NCBI GenBank assembly: GCA_028554795.2
Contig: CM068824.1
Coordinates: 164,669,946 to 164,733,945 of the forward strand
From: Sinohyriopsis cumingii
Taxonomy: Eukaryota > Mollusca > Bivalvia > Unionida > Unionidae
DNA length: 64,000 bases
Direction: 5' to 3'
The notes below the pieces were generated by a model. That model worked only from the letters and a program-made list of their open reading frames with translations, was not told where the DNA came from and did not search any database. The position numbers were made by a program, and so were the translations under genes. This document shows, in pieces, positions 13,101-28,100 of the stretch. Every line of letters begins with the position of its first letter. Position 1 is the stretch's first letter.

Positions 13101-16100
13101 TGAATAGTTATATCAAGTTTCATTGCTTCATCTCAAATGGATCTTTAATTTCTTTGGAAAAGAAAATGTAATAAAAAAATTCAACACAGAATGCAACGAC
13201 AATGACCTTGATGAAAGACTCTCAAAGTGGTACACAACACACCTGATAAATGTATAGCAAGTTGCATTGCTTAACACATTAACCCCTGGTGAGGAGTTTA
13301 AGTGTCAGGTCATGTATGATACACTAAAGTGGATGGTATTATAGAAAGTTAGATAGATGTAGCTCTACAATGATACCAAATAATCTGGAATTTCTAGTTG
13401 CACTACAAAATACAGAGGGAAAAACCTCATGTTTTGGACCCAATTTTTTTCAACCCAAAATTCGCCCGTGGTCGGAATCCAATTTTGTGTCCAGATTTTA
13501 GACTTTTTGGTCTCAGATCTAAGGCAGACCGGTACGAACTGCAAAAAGACAGATGAACCATTGCAAAAAGTAGGAAAAGATGGGCATCTGGAATAAAGAG
13601 TGGTCTCGATACGAAAGGTCCATTAAGCAACAAACAAATTTTTATAAAAAATATATTAAAAAAAACACACACACATCCCACTTTTACCCTTCTGCTCATG
13701 CGTGAGCCAAATAGCCAATGTAAAACGATGTTCCTAACACAACTAGGCATTATGTTATTGGAAGATCACCTGGAAGTTGACATTTTAAGATGTATTCGAA
13801 AATAGCTTTCAAAATGTGGTTCCTACTCGAATTTCAGATGAAAACGACAAAAAACCTCCAGGGGTTAATGTGTTAAACAGTTTTAAAGTTACAGTGTGGC
13901 AATGAAAACACCAAATAATGAGCTGTGACTATGACTTTACAGATATGATCTCCAATGTGGTATGAGACACACCTTTTAGTGATGATGTACATGTATACAA
14001 AAGTTTCATCCATTATTCTCAAATGGCTTTAAAATTATTTAGAAAAAGGGAAAGCATGATGGATACAAAATATCGAACCATGGCCTTGACCTTCAAGATA
14101 GCACAGTGACACAACATCTAGAGTTTCATGCCTTAATCTCAAATGGCTTTAAAAAAGTACAACTGGCCAGCTAGTCCAGTCTCAAATTCTGTTGGTGAAT
14201 CCAGGCTTGCAACAATTTGCATTATAATGTTCATTTTATTTTAAAATCCAGCACGTCAAAATATGTCCTATTAGAATCGTTTTAAAAATTGTTAATCTGA
14301 CACAAAATGTTTATCTTACAAAAATCTGTTAAACCTAATCACCTGAAAAAATTTGCCAATCGGCCAGCAATTTAGCTGTCACAAACTTTTTTTAAATTTT
14401 CATTCACATCAAAATAAAATTCAAAACTTGGTTCCAGTCAATCAATGTGTATGGGAACCTAGTCTAAGAATGACATTGCACAAAAAAAAGGATTGATTTG
14501 CACTGCAAAACCTAGTAGTAACCTTAAACTGAGCATTAATGAGTCTTAACTTCACAAATTAAAAAAATGGTAACCTATATGACTGATATGTCTTGCTTAT
14601 TACTCAAACATTACTATAAACAAAATTACTGCATGAATGCACCCGTATCAACTAATCTTGAATGTACTATAGTCATTATAATGCAATTTTTGTCATCCAA
14701 CTGATGTAGACAATTCAGACCAGGCTATAACAGTTAAGTTTCAACTGAATGAAAGCAACATGTGTGTACAACTTAGACCCTGATTTGCCATTACATAATA
14801 AATTGGCCAATATGATCCTATGCTCTTTATCTGAAACCCTAAGTAGACTGTATTTCATAGACCCTGATTTGCTGATGTATTATGATATGGCAGATCACAA
14901 TCCACAGATGGAAGTATGCAAGAAGAAGAATAACTTATCACTGTGCTTTTTTATTTTTTATTTGATTTGTATTATCATTATGACTAGTGCCTATGGGAAC
15001 CAACCAACACTAATGTTGAACAAAGTGTATTAGTCTATGGCATAATGTTTCACACACCTACCCACAATTCAATCAGCATTCATTGATTTACATTTAAGCA
15101 CATACTACATTCAACATTGATCAAACAGAATCAAGTTGAATGAAAAGTTAAGTTATAAATCCAAGTAATAAGACATAGATTTAATGCAATGTATTCACTG
15201 ATCTTTAAGCCTTCTTCAAAACTTCTATTTAATTTTTTCCCCTATATAGAGTGAATGTCACCTGAAAAGCTTATAAAACTTTTGTGAGTGAAATTCCAAA
15301 CTGTCATTGAAATTAATTAGCAAATTATCATGAAATGCATTACAATCAGAATGTATATATTATCAGATGTCATCTCAGAACCCACCTGTCCCTGCCACTC
15401 TGCTGTATTAACTAGAAACACATGGACAGGTAGGCGGTCATCAACATCCCCAAGGATAACACCAAGCTGGTCAAGTAATGCTTTCCTTGGCTGAAAAAAA
15501 ACAACAAAAAATAACAGCATGACAATCCTGTAGTGATTATTGTATTAAGACTTGATCAAACCGACTAAAGGCTATGCTTCTTAGACTTTCACTTAGTATA
15601 AAATAGATCGGCCATACATATACAGTGCTCTATTAAATTTTTTCTCCAGTTTCTTACCACCCTCAGTTACCATCAATAAATTTCAATGTACCAATTGATT
15701 TGCTCTTAAATTCTCCCTATGATCTGTCCCCCTTGCCATCTGCCATCAAATCAATGCAAAAATGATATATAATGAACACAGCCCTAATCTGCCATTCACA
15801 ATGCCCATCAATGTACAAATGATATATAATGATCAGTCCTTATTTGCCATCCATAATGCCCAATCAAATACATGTCAAACTAAAACTGTCCCTCAAAGGG
15901 ACTGACACTCTACTGTCAAAAAGAATTTCCAGGAAATTAAACTAAATCCATCAATCAAAGGGACTGACACACTAGTGTCCAAAAGATTTCCCAGGAATTC
16001 AAACTAAAACTGTCCCTCCAAGAAACTGACACACAACTGTCCAAATGAATTTCAAGGAATTCAAACTAAATCCATCCCTCAAAGGGACCGACACTCTACT

Positions 16101-19100
16101 GTCAAAGAGAATTTCCAGGAATTCAAACTAAAACCATTTCAATTTTTTTTTTAACTGCCTGGTGTTGAAGCCATCTCTGATATTCTTGACTGATAATGCT
16201 TTCAAATTAGCCACTGCAACAGCCATAATGAATGGATTACCATCACCACTATCATTTAAGGCAAACTAAACACCATTAGACAACTTTGGTTAAAAACAAC
16301 CATTTCCAATATGACCAGCCATCAAAAGAATTTGTGAAAAGATTTTCAATATGTTCACTGTGCTAGACTATACTGTATGTCTGTGGGGCACCATTTTCAT
16401 TTAGGGAAACTAGACACCATATGAAGTTGTCCACTGAAAACTCCACGTTGATGTGACTTTCCATTTTGGAGGAATAGCGACAAGAAACTTTTTACGATGA
16501 CAGATACATATAAATAAATGCATAAAAAGACAAAGATAAAGAATGTCCCGAATTCAAGATTGATTAAATTTTCTCAAGAGAAAGACATTAATGTTAATTA
16601 CTTCATATAAAGATGAACTTTGAATGACTGAATTATTTTTTTATATAGCGATATGTTGTTTTAAGTATCTGAGGTTGCTGGCAATAGAAGGCTAAACCTT
16701 GTGATTGTTTCCAGTCCTAAGAGTGATACCCAGTATCTATATGCTTAATATTTGAGTCATGGTATCTTTAATTTACATGTAATGAAAGTGGATACAAGTA
16801 AGAAAACAAAAGAAATGGAACAATAAGAAGACAGCAAAGCTCACATGTATATTGACCTAACTATAAAAGATGTTAACAAGAATGCCAATGGCAACCATGA
16901 CACCAGGGCTACAACACAAGCTCTCATGCTCTTTGTGCAATACAGCTAAAAATGAAAAAGTTAATGTGTAATAAACATTTTAAGACAAAAAGTAGCTGAG
17001 AAAACTCATATACAGCAATATAATGTATCCTTAACTTATATGAATTTGTATTCATATTCTTGTACCACTCTCAAATCAGTGCACTGCAAAAAATTGCTTC
17101 AAAATTCAAAAATAAAATAATCTGGTAAAACCATTCTGGTTATAATTATTAACACTTGAAAGAATAAAAAATAAAGATATACTGAAGGATAAAAGCATGA
17201 AGATCATGTTAGGGTTCCAACATTACAAGTTGGGTAGAACATTTGCAACAAGAAAATTATGTACAGACAGAGAAGAGTTGACAGTGATGGGTAAAATGCC
17301 TCAGACTACTAGGCCACCCATGGCACTCTGGTAATTTGTTGATATGCACATCTGTGAATGATGACCATAACATTTACAAAGTCACATGGTGATCCACCAA
17401 AATGTGAGACTAGTTGTGCTTACAAGACTCAGTCATAAAGCGTATCCACATTAGGCTCTCTTCAGATGATCATAATAAGTATGATTCCATGGTGATTTAT
17501 GCATTCACAATATTTTATACAAACATTCAGCTGCAAGTGAGATGCAAGATCCCATCATAATTATGCATATATCTTTCTTATAAATATGCATACATGTATA
17601 TCTTTCTCATAAATATGCATACATCTTGCTCATAAATATGCATAGATCATGCTCATAAATATACATCAATCTGTTCATAAATATGCATTGATATTCCTCA
17701 TAAATATGTATAAATCTGATCTATTACAACTCTATCTTAAAATAAGTAATAGAATAAGTGAAAAGCAACAAGCAAAATTCAACAAATAACTTACTTCCCT
17801 AGAATACAAAGTGAAAATGTAAAAAACCCACTTATGCTATTGTAAATTAAATCCCAAACAATGCTAGAAATACTAAAGTTCTGATGATTAAAGTTCTGAA
17901 TAATCTTTAATGGTATTCCCTATAATTTCCAATTCTGAAGGTGTTGATGTGTTTGTTGTGGATGGTAGTCTCTAATGTACTAATGGCCTCACTTGTGTTG
18001 ATGTGCCAACAGTATTCTGTTGAATCACAGTAATATAATCCAAGGTTTCCTTGTATGAATTCACTGTAATTCCCAGTTAATGTCTCTTTCCAAGAATATT
18101 AAACAGCACTTTATATTTCCAGAGAATAATAATTTGAATAAATAAATTCCACCCAAATGAAATACTGAATACACCAATAAGACATCAATAAGATGGATTT
18201 CTGCTTCAGACATTATTGCAAGGAATAAATATTTTTTCCAGCAAACAAGACTGTGTAAAAAAAAAACCAAGACACAAAAGAATAACCTGAATGAGGGCCA
18301 AAAGTTCATTTCTAGGAAAATTTTAGTTATAATTAGGTCTCTTACTAAAATGATAATAAATAACATGGAAAACACAATGTCCTTGACACAGACCAAGATA
18401 AATATGTTTACTTCCATTGATGATGATCCTAATATTAAACTCACACTCATGGAGAAAATATTAGCTATGTATCAGTTGTTAACAAAATTAAAAAAATGCT
18501 TCTATTCAGGTGGACAATGAACTTGATTTTGGACAAGGTCAGCTACAAAATACAATTTTACATAACCAATAGCATAAAATTAAATTTTAAAAAAATCCAA
18601 AACAATGCAAATTAAATTTGCATCTCATAAATATGCATAATCTTGCTCATAATTTTGGATTGATCTTGCTCATTATTAAGCACATTAGATATCTTGAAGT
18701 TAAAGCTAATCAGATATAAAGCTGCTAGAACCATGACAATACCAGCCATTCAGGTACAAAGTTGTTATTAAAATAAATGAATTTCACTCATAATAAAAAT
18801 CAGCCAACATCTTGATAAGAAGCCAATTGTTGCCTTCACCTTCAAGGCATTTTTGTTTGCTGGATAACACTTCCAATAAATGCAAAGTTTAAACATGCAG
18901 GCAGTTTTTATGAATATGGATTGATTTATTGCATCCTGTTAAGTTAGTCTGGTTCATTGACACAGAGACTAAAGCCCAGACCAGGACCAAGCATGATGAA
19001 GCTAATATTCAGATTTTACTGCAAAGATCATATCTGTCATTGTTTTCTGTAAAGCCTTCGGCCTCACATGTATACACAGAATGTTACACTGTCACTGGTG

Positions 19101-22100
19101 GAAACAGAAGCTCTTCAAAGAAAAGGAAACATCATCAGTCACATGATGTGTCGCCTGAAATATCCTATATAAACAAGCCACCTGCATGAGGTATCTCATA
19201 GTTATTCTGGCGTTGTAGTGGAGCGATAAGTTCAGTAATAGGCAGGTATTTGGCATTGAGGTGGTGTTGTAACCAGCTTAGGACGTAGTCCAAGCTATAC
19301 TTGTTATATGTCATCGTTTCTTTTTGTTCACTTGTAATTGCTACTGAAGATGATGAAGTCCTCTCAATTACCGAACTAGAAGCTGACTTAGAATTTTCGG
19401 GTTTTGGCCCTGAGGATAATGCAGCCATTTGCGAAGTTAAGGCAAATTCCTCAAAAGAGAGAAAGGAGGTAAGAAGCCACAAAAACAGTAAAATAAAGAG
19501 AAAAAAATGAAGTCTGTTGTGACTAAAGTTCAGAAAGTGACAAAATGCAAGCCTGTTATGGCAACCAAAAAGCGAAAATGTCGAACAGTTGAGGAAGTCC
19601 AGTTTCATGGACATAAATAACATACCTGAAACAGCTATTGAGCTTTTGAAGAAAAAATTGAGCTTAAATCAAATACAGCCTGTTATGGCAGATGACAGTG
19701 AAATTGATGCCCTTTTAGGTGAACGCTTACCTGAATTACATGTAGAAGTTGAAAATGAAGAGCCATATAGCGATGTTGATGTTACCCCAGCAGAGGGTGA
19801 TGCAAGCAGACAACTCAAGCCAATACCTTTGAGTGGAAAAATAAATGGGACATTGTTTGATGTTTTGCAACCTGATTACAACTGTATTTCTACAAGCAAT
19901 GCTGATAACATGTGGCAGTTACCCAAACTGAAAACTCTCCAAAATGGAGAGCCAATACCTAAATCCTTAGCAGACCTGATTAATACTGCATGCACTTCTT
20001 TATGTGCAACATGAAATTGTACAAAAGTACAAAATCCCAGAAAACTGTCAAAGTTGGGTCTCCCACTTGTCAATCAAGAAATTTGGAATGAAATTAGCAG
20101 TGTTCACTCTTATGACAAAGCTGTTAAGGATATACAAAATCTTGTTGCTGCAGGCATTATGCCAATTGTCCAATTAGCAGAATTATTGAAGTCTCAGATT
20201 ACTACTGATGAAGAAGCAAAGACCCTAATTTCAGATGCTATTACCCTTATGGGTCAGGTGCAATATGTCTTCCTCAGAAGGAGGTATATGATTCGACCAC
20301 ATTTGAAAAAGAAAAATATTCCAATCTTTGTAATTTGCATACCCCCATAACAGCCATGCTTTTTGGGGTTGATGTGGCCAAGACAGTTAAAAGATGTGAC
20401 ACTGGGTTTGCACTTGTAAAAGAAAATTTTGCCCGGATTTACAGAGGTTTTATTAGAGGCCGTTGTGCTAGAGGCAGTGGACCCATATGCGGTCCAGGTT
20501 TCAATCAGAGGGCAAGATTTCAATCTCAACCTTATAGTGCTCAAAATACATACACGTATCAAAAACAAAATTCCAATAGAGGAAGGAGACCTGGCTATAC
20601 TAGTCCCCCAAATGAGCCCACAAATTAAAATCTATAAAGATAAGTTCCGTGGGAAAACTTAAACTGTATTGCTACATGGAATAATTTTACTTGTGATCTG
20701 TCGATTTTGCAAACAGTTTTGGGGCACAAAACAGATTCCGATTCCATGCCTTTCCAATCCTTTCTTCCAAAGAGATTCCCATTTCTGATGAGCAGAGTAC
20801 CATTATATCCAATGAAATCACTGAACTTCTACACAAAGGAGCTATATAGTTCCCTCCATATGTGAGAGTAATCAATTTCTTTCGAACATTTTTATTGTTC
20901 CCAAACCTAATGGAAAATTTGGCCAGTTATTAACCTGAAACAGCTGAATAAATTTATTCATTATGAACATTTCAAGCAAGAAACATTTCAAATTGTTTTA
21001 GATCTCATCCAGAAAAATTATTTCTTTACTTCTGTTGATCTAAAGGATGCTTATTTTAGTATTCCAATACATACAGGTTATCAGAAATTTCCAAAGTTTA
21101 TTTCAAATTGTCAACCCATTTATGCATGGTTTAGACAGCAGTGCATTAGGTGTTCCTATTATATTGATGACTCATTGAATTTGCATGGTGATTATACATC
21201 ACATTTGCTTGCAAAACACATGGACTATGATTGAGACATTACAACCTCTTGGTTTCATTATCAATCTCAAAAAATCAGTGCTTATTCCATCTCAACAAAT
21301 TACCTTTTTCGGTTTTGTGTTAGACTCTGTACAGTTTAAGGTTTTTCTAACTGAGGAGAAATGGAAAAGATCATGTTTTTCCCAAGAAGCTCATTGATAG
21401 AAAGTATATTAGCGTATGAGTTGGCATCATTTATTGGTATGCTTATTAATGCAATTTATGCAATCCTGGAAGCCCAATGCACTACAGGCATTTGGAACAT
21501 AATAAAATAAAAAGCCTTTGTAAAAACAAAATTTTGATAATACAGTTCAGTTATCTCCACAAAGTCTCCAGGAACTTAAATGGTGGTATCTAAATGTTGC
21601 AGACAGGAATGGAAAATCTATCAGACAAGACTGCTTTTAATATTCAAACTGATGCATCAGTCTCAGAGTGTGGAGCTTATGAACTTGATTCAAACAAACC
21701 AATCTCTGGTAGCTGGGAAAAGAGACAATTTTTTTCTCTCCATAAATTACCTACAGTTGTTAGCAATTTCTTATGCCGTACAAGCTTTTCATTCAGACCA
21801 CAAAAATATCCATATTGAGATTCAGTCTGACAACATATGTGCTATCTTGTATATTAATAATCTGGGTGGAATGGCATCAGTGCAATTGGATCAGCTAGCT
21901 AGACAGATTTGGGAATGGTGCTTGGAAAGGAAATAGTCATATCTGCGGTCCATATTGCTGGCAAACATAATATACAGGCAGATTATTTGTCCAGGAACTT
22001 TGCTGACTCCAATGAATGGATGCTAAAGAAGAAATTTTTCAAAGATTGTGTGCTTAGACTTTTGTTCCAGCCAGAGATCTTTTTCCATCTAGATTAAACT

Positions 22101-25100
22101 GTCAGTTAAAGAAGTTCATTTCATGGTCTCCAGAACCAGGTGCTTTTAAAATTGATGCCTTTTCTTTCTCCTGGCATGATTTAATTCCATACATTTATCC
22201 CCCTTTTAATCTTGGGAAAATATAGAATAAAATTATTGTTGATAATGTTAGTAAAAAAACTCCTAACTGTTCCACAATGGATATCACAATCCCGGTTTCC
22301 TTTACTCTTGTCATGTTTAATTTCTCTTCCAGTTAGACTTCCAAGGCACAAAAAATATACAGACTCTTCCAAACAATGGTCCAACTCATCCTCTAGGGAA
22401 GACCCTATCTTTAATCACAGTGACTGTATCAGGAGATTGCTCCAAAACCAAGGACTTCCAACAACAACCGTGGACATCATTAACAATTCATGGAGACCAG
22501 GAACAACTAAACAATATAATTTGGCACGGAAAAAATGGAATTTTTGGCGTAAGATCAGGGAAATTAATCCCTTTTGTGTCTCTGAGGTAACAGTTATTTC
22601 ATACTTAGATTCTTTGGTAGATGAAGGTAAGTCTTATAGTGTCATCAATACTCACAAGGAAATGTTACTTACCACTTTGACAGTGTTTGATAATGCATGG
22701 TGCCTCAACCCTTTGTTGATTCATAGATACTTGATGGGACTGTTAAACAAACGTCCAGCAAAACCAAGATATGCTGACACTTGGGATGTAAACCTTGTCT
22801 TTAATTACCTGTGTACCCTTTATCCTTTGGAAACTATATCTTTAAGGTTATTAACAATTAAGCCGGTTGCTCTTATTGCTTTATTTACAGCTCCAAGAGC
22901 ACAAACTCATAAATCTTTGAATTTACAAAACATGATTTGTATGGCAGACAAAATAGTATTAAATGTTTCGGATTTGTTTAAAACTTCAAGACAAAGTAAG
23001 AATTTCCAGTTGGAACTACTACATTATAAGGATGAGAAGCTTTGTGCTATGCATACTTTGTTGCATTATCTTGACAGGACTAAAAATCTTTGGAAATCTA
23101 TTCAAGTTCTGGTATCTTTTTGTTCCTATAGAACTGTGACATCTAGTACTATTGCAAGATGGTTAAAAATGGTTTTAGAACAATCGAGAAGTGATATGTC
23201 TAAATTCAAAGCTTATTCATACAGAACTGTTACAGCATCAGCTGCTTTTTAGACAAGGCTGTATTAAAAACAGCAGACTGGACATCAGTAAAGAATTTTC
23301 ATTTTTATCTAATGGATATTCGGGCTAATAATCAGGGTTTTGCAGAAGCAGTTATTAACAGCATATAAATCATATCTTTTGTATGATTATGATTTATTGG
23401 TTAACATGTGTTCACTTTTTTCTTTAGATGTTTTTAGCAGATGTTTTGTTGCTAATCTTTAAAGATGCTATGTATACATGTGAAGCTGAAGGCTTTATGG
23501 AAAATAATAAACCTTTCATCCAAGCATTTGTAAAGGATGAGGGGCATTATTGGAGCAAAGCAGGAGACTGAGCATGTATACAACCACCCATCCTTTATTG
23601 CATGTTGAGGTTTTACCACAATGGGAATTACTACCTCTATTGATGCAGGAATATAACAATGACAGGATTTAAAATTTCACTCTTTTCTCAAACCAACAAA
23701 TGTAAATAATGGTTCACTGGTCAAATGTAATATTCAAAATAATATTACTTAATGCCTGACAGAATAATTAGGCAATTTAAACCATAATAATAAAAATTAG
23801 GTCAGTTGCCTGGAATTTCCTAAGCAAACAATGGTTTCACCCTGCCTCAAGAGGTCAATGGAGCTTATCAGCAGTGACCACTTCAGGTATGCATGTTAAA
23901 CACTTCTTTTGTTTGATGCAGAAGGCATTGTTTAGATAAAAGCATATCATGTGAATCAATGTTTGTACATTTCACATCATGACTGTACTTAATGTAATAA
24001 ATTCACACCATCAAATTTAAAGGTGTCAACATGTTGGCTATCAAAAGCAAGACAGTTTGTGTCCTTACAGAAGGACCTAAACAATTCATTTGCTGTATGG
24101 TGGGGAAAGTAGTTCTGTTATTGCAGCATAAATGGAAGTCACCTTCTGTGCCAGTGTGACAGGAGTAATTAAATATCTTCATGTAATTGCCAGTAAATTA
24201 AAGTTATCACTGTGGAAATAATTTTCACCTTGAGAAAAGAACCCTGTGGAACATCAAAACATTGATGAATGAACTGGGCTGGAATATTTGCCATTTATTG
24301 ACAACCTTCATGTCCTTTTGAGGAAGTACGATCTTAACATGGATCATGTAGGCATTCAATATCGACTATTTCAGTATTGGGTGTCATTTTTTAGAATTTG
24401 ATTCTATTTCTACATACCCTTAAATGGCAAGTATTCACTTCATTTGGATTTGTATACATCCATATTCCTTTCGAAGGTCATTATTTAGATTCTTAGAGAG
24501 GTGGATATAACAAAATCAGTGTTAAAGTACGTAGACATTTTTGGATGAAATGAACCTAACGATGTGATCCAGTACAATCTAGATTGAATGTTGCATGCTG
24601 TGATGTCACAATGAAAGCTACACATATTGATAAACAAGTCTGTACTACCCTCAACTGTAATAGAAAACCATTGTAAAAGTCCACAGCGATAGAAAATTTT
24701 CATTTGGACATTTCTTGGTGACAGTTAAGGTGCAGAGCATTCAATAATCAGGACTGAATCAACTTTGGTTAAAGAAAATTAGTGTTAAATTTTAAAAGAA
24801 CAATTTATATTTAATTTAAAATGAATAAATGCACATACATGACCCATGTGACTTGTACTATAGTCTGTATAATGCATGCCAAAATACATACTAGAGATGG
24901 TGAATGGTTTATTGTGTCAAATGCTGCAGGTAAGTCAAGGAGGTTGAGGACTAAGTAATCTTTCCATTATCCAAAGCAGAGAGAGAGGACAGTTTCAGTA
25001 CTGTGGCTAAAGCAAAGACTTTAAATTGCTAAAAGACTATTTAAATTCAGATGAGTTACAAGTTGGGAAAGAACAACCTTCTCCAAGATTTTCGATATGA

Positions 25101-28100
25101 ATGGGGGTTAGAATCAGGGTGGCAGTTTTGTTTAAAAATCATTAGGGTCTTGCACTGCTTTCTTCAAAAGTGGCTTTACAAAGGCAGTTTTGAAAAATGA
25201 TGGAAATTCTGTGGATGAGAGTGATGGGGAGGTAGTGGAACTTTCAGCAGATCTTATGCAGGTGATTTTCTGCACTGACTATGTGACATTCTTCATGGCA
25301 GCTTCATAGATTTGTTTATGAGTAGTAAGACCAGATGAAAACCAAAGCCTCCCAGACTTAAGGTGTTCTCTTTTAACAGTGTCAAGCTGGCTCCTAGCAC
25401 TATTATAGCATGAAGAACACTTCTAAATGGATACACTGCACTTGGTTGCAAAGACATGTCAAATAATGAAAGCAAAGATTTTCAGCTGTGGGAACAAAGT
25501 TTTTAGGTTTGCTTGGATGTCATGCATTAGTTTTATTTATCATATGGAGGTTTCTCTAAGTAGCAAGCAATGATGGAGGTTAGGGACTGATAAATCAAGA
25601 TGGCATATGATACAGAAGTGATCTGATGCAAGTTCGTGGGACACTAATGAAAACTGTAGAATATTATCATCAGATCTAAAAGAATCCAGTATAAAATGTG
25701 ACTGCTTATGGGTGGGTAACTAACTGTCTAAGTTGAAAATGCAAATGGAATCAAGAGGTTTCATGTGTATAGGTTTCCAGGACTATCAAAGTGAAAGTTA
25801 CAATCTCCTAGAATAATCAGGCTGCCACCTATCGAAATTCCACATTCCAGTTTATGAAGCTGATGCAAAAAGAGAGGTTCAGTTGACTTTTTCATTAGGA
25901 GAGTGGTAGAGGCAAAGGAAATGGAATGACCTTTTTCGTTCATTTTATGAGTGGCTTGGACCAGTTCAAACCACACAAGAAATTGAAGTTGCAGTGTAGT
26001 TTAGATGGTGAACATGAAGTTCTTTGTGATGATAGCAATTCCACCTCCATGGGAGTGATAGGGTGATGACTTGATGGAATAACTAGGGTCAGGAAGGTGT
26101 GTGTGTGTCATTATCCTGACATTTGATAAGCTAAATGCTTCTGTGTGCTTTCTGGAGGTACAACTGACTGGGCATTGAATAATGCAATGCGCAGTGGTTG
26201 CTCAAACTTAAAGGTTGATGACTGAAGTGGAAGTTGAGTTCAATGTTGAAATTAGCAGTTGAGTTTTCAAATCACTGTGAAGGAAAGGGTGAAAGGTAGA
26301 TAATGAAGTTTTCTTCCTGTTCTGCTCCAGCTGGCTTTGAAACGTTTCTTTCTTCACTGCTGTTTACATTTAAGTGAATATTAATGTAGACCAGAGGTGT
26401 TTAGTCCAGTGCTCAGTGTAGTATGGAGTGTTATTTAATGCAATTAATGAGGGTTTATCACAGCATAAATGGGGTTGACTGGCCTGTATCACGTGATGGC
26501 GGTATGTTCAACAAGAGCAGCTGTAACACTAGGGCAAGATAATTGAAACCAAAATCTAATGGATCTCGTTTCCAAAAGAAGCATACGAAGAAACACATTC
26601 CAACAGAACAGACGATGCATAACTACATAGTAATGCAACCAAATAATATCTACGACATCTTGTGAAAAATATCTAATTAAACTACGTCTAGCATTAACTG
26701 TTTGTGCACAAATTACTTGCAGACTAACACTATAAAAAAGGAAGCAGAGACGGAAATCATTGTAAATACCCAATTTTTTATGTTTCACTACCTCCTAATC
26801 CCACCCCAAAATCCTTTGCACTGCATTCAGGATTGAAACCTTTGTTGTTATCTATTTATCCTCAAGAAATATTAGAATTCCACAGAATGCCATGTCTAAC
26901 ATGCTCAACTATAGTACAATCTAAAACTGTTGCATAGTCACCAATGCAAGAAAAGAAGGTCACTATTTCTAATATAAATAAATGAACCCACAAGGAAGGA
27001 CCTGACCTAAGTGCAAAAACTTAATGTTATAGAATGAGTAGTACAAGTAGGTCACTATGACCTACACTGTTCATAGTGAGTAGTGCCAGCCATTATAAAT
27101 AAGATAGTCTAGTTTTATGATTGTACATAAAATAGCTTCAGAGGAACTGAGCACAATATCAAATCTATTTAAACTGCTGGAACAAGAAGGTCAATATGAC
27201 CTAATTTTGGTCGATACGAATTGTACCTTTAAGACGAATAAACTCATCAAGGTTAATGACTATACACACAACAGTGACTAAGAAACTGAGCTAAATGCAA
27301 CATGACATAATGGCAGCTTCATGAAAAGTTGGTCACCTACAATTTACATGTCTGTTCATAAAAGATATCATGTATATAATGTATGAACTCTGGGAATACT
27401 TTAGTTTTAAAATTTCATTTAGACAGCAATTTTCAGGTGCACAATGGAGTATGTAAATGACAGAACTGGTCTTTGTTATCTGTAATATAAAAACAAACGT
27501 TTGCTGTATCAGCAATATAATATACAAGCTGAAAAATAAAATATATGCTACATCAGCAATTTTGGCATTATGTAAAATGTTATGTGGTAAAGTCAGACAG
27601 AAGCCAGCCTGTACAATATTGTGATTCAAGGTGTAACTATTCATCAATGCATATTGGCATCACAATATTTTTTGCAACAATATTCTGCACAGATATCTAA
27701 TACTGCTGGAATATTCCCATCCATATTGCACTGAGTGATAATACATCCATGTATTTGCATTTGGAGGTGATGTGTAAGAACATGTATGAATTAAAGTTGA
27801 GAAATGAATGAAAACTGAAGTCTGTTTCTTTCCAATCAAACTATTAAAAGATTTTGGCACTCTTGCATTATTATCCATCTACTAAACATTCTGAATATTT
27901 CCATCTTTTATCATAAATCCAGGTATGAACAATTGTTGATTTTATGTTAATATAAAAGTAATTTCCAATCCATTAATGCTCTGCTAAGACCATAATGGTA
28001 GACAAAATCCTAAGCATAAATCCCTCAGTTGTATTTAAGACTCCCATCTAAAATCTTTCTGATTTTACAAATCAAATAATTAGAAAGGAAGTGTAACAGC

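Noticed and set aside
18061-18450. 129-residue hydrophobic membrane protein on the minus strand
   Set aside because: Within dispersed repeat D; low complexity, AT-driven Phe/Leu/Ile content, not kept in the copy at 45295.
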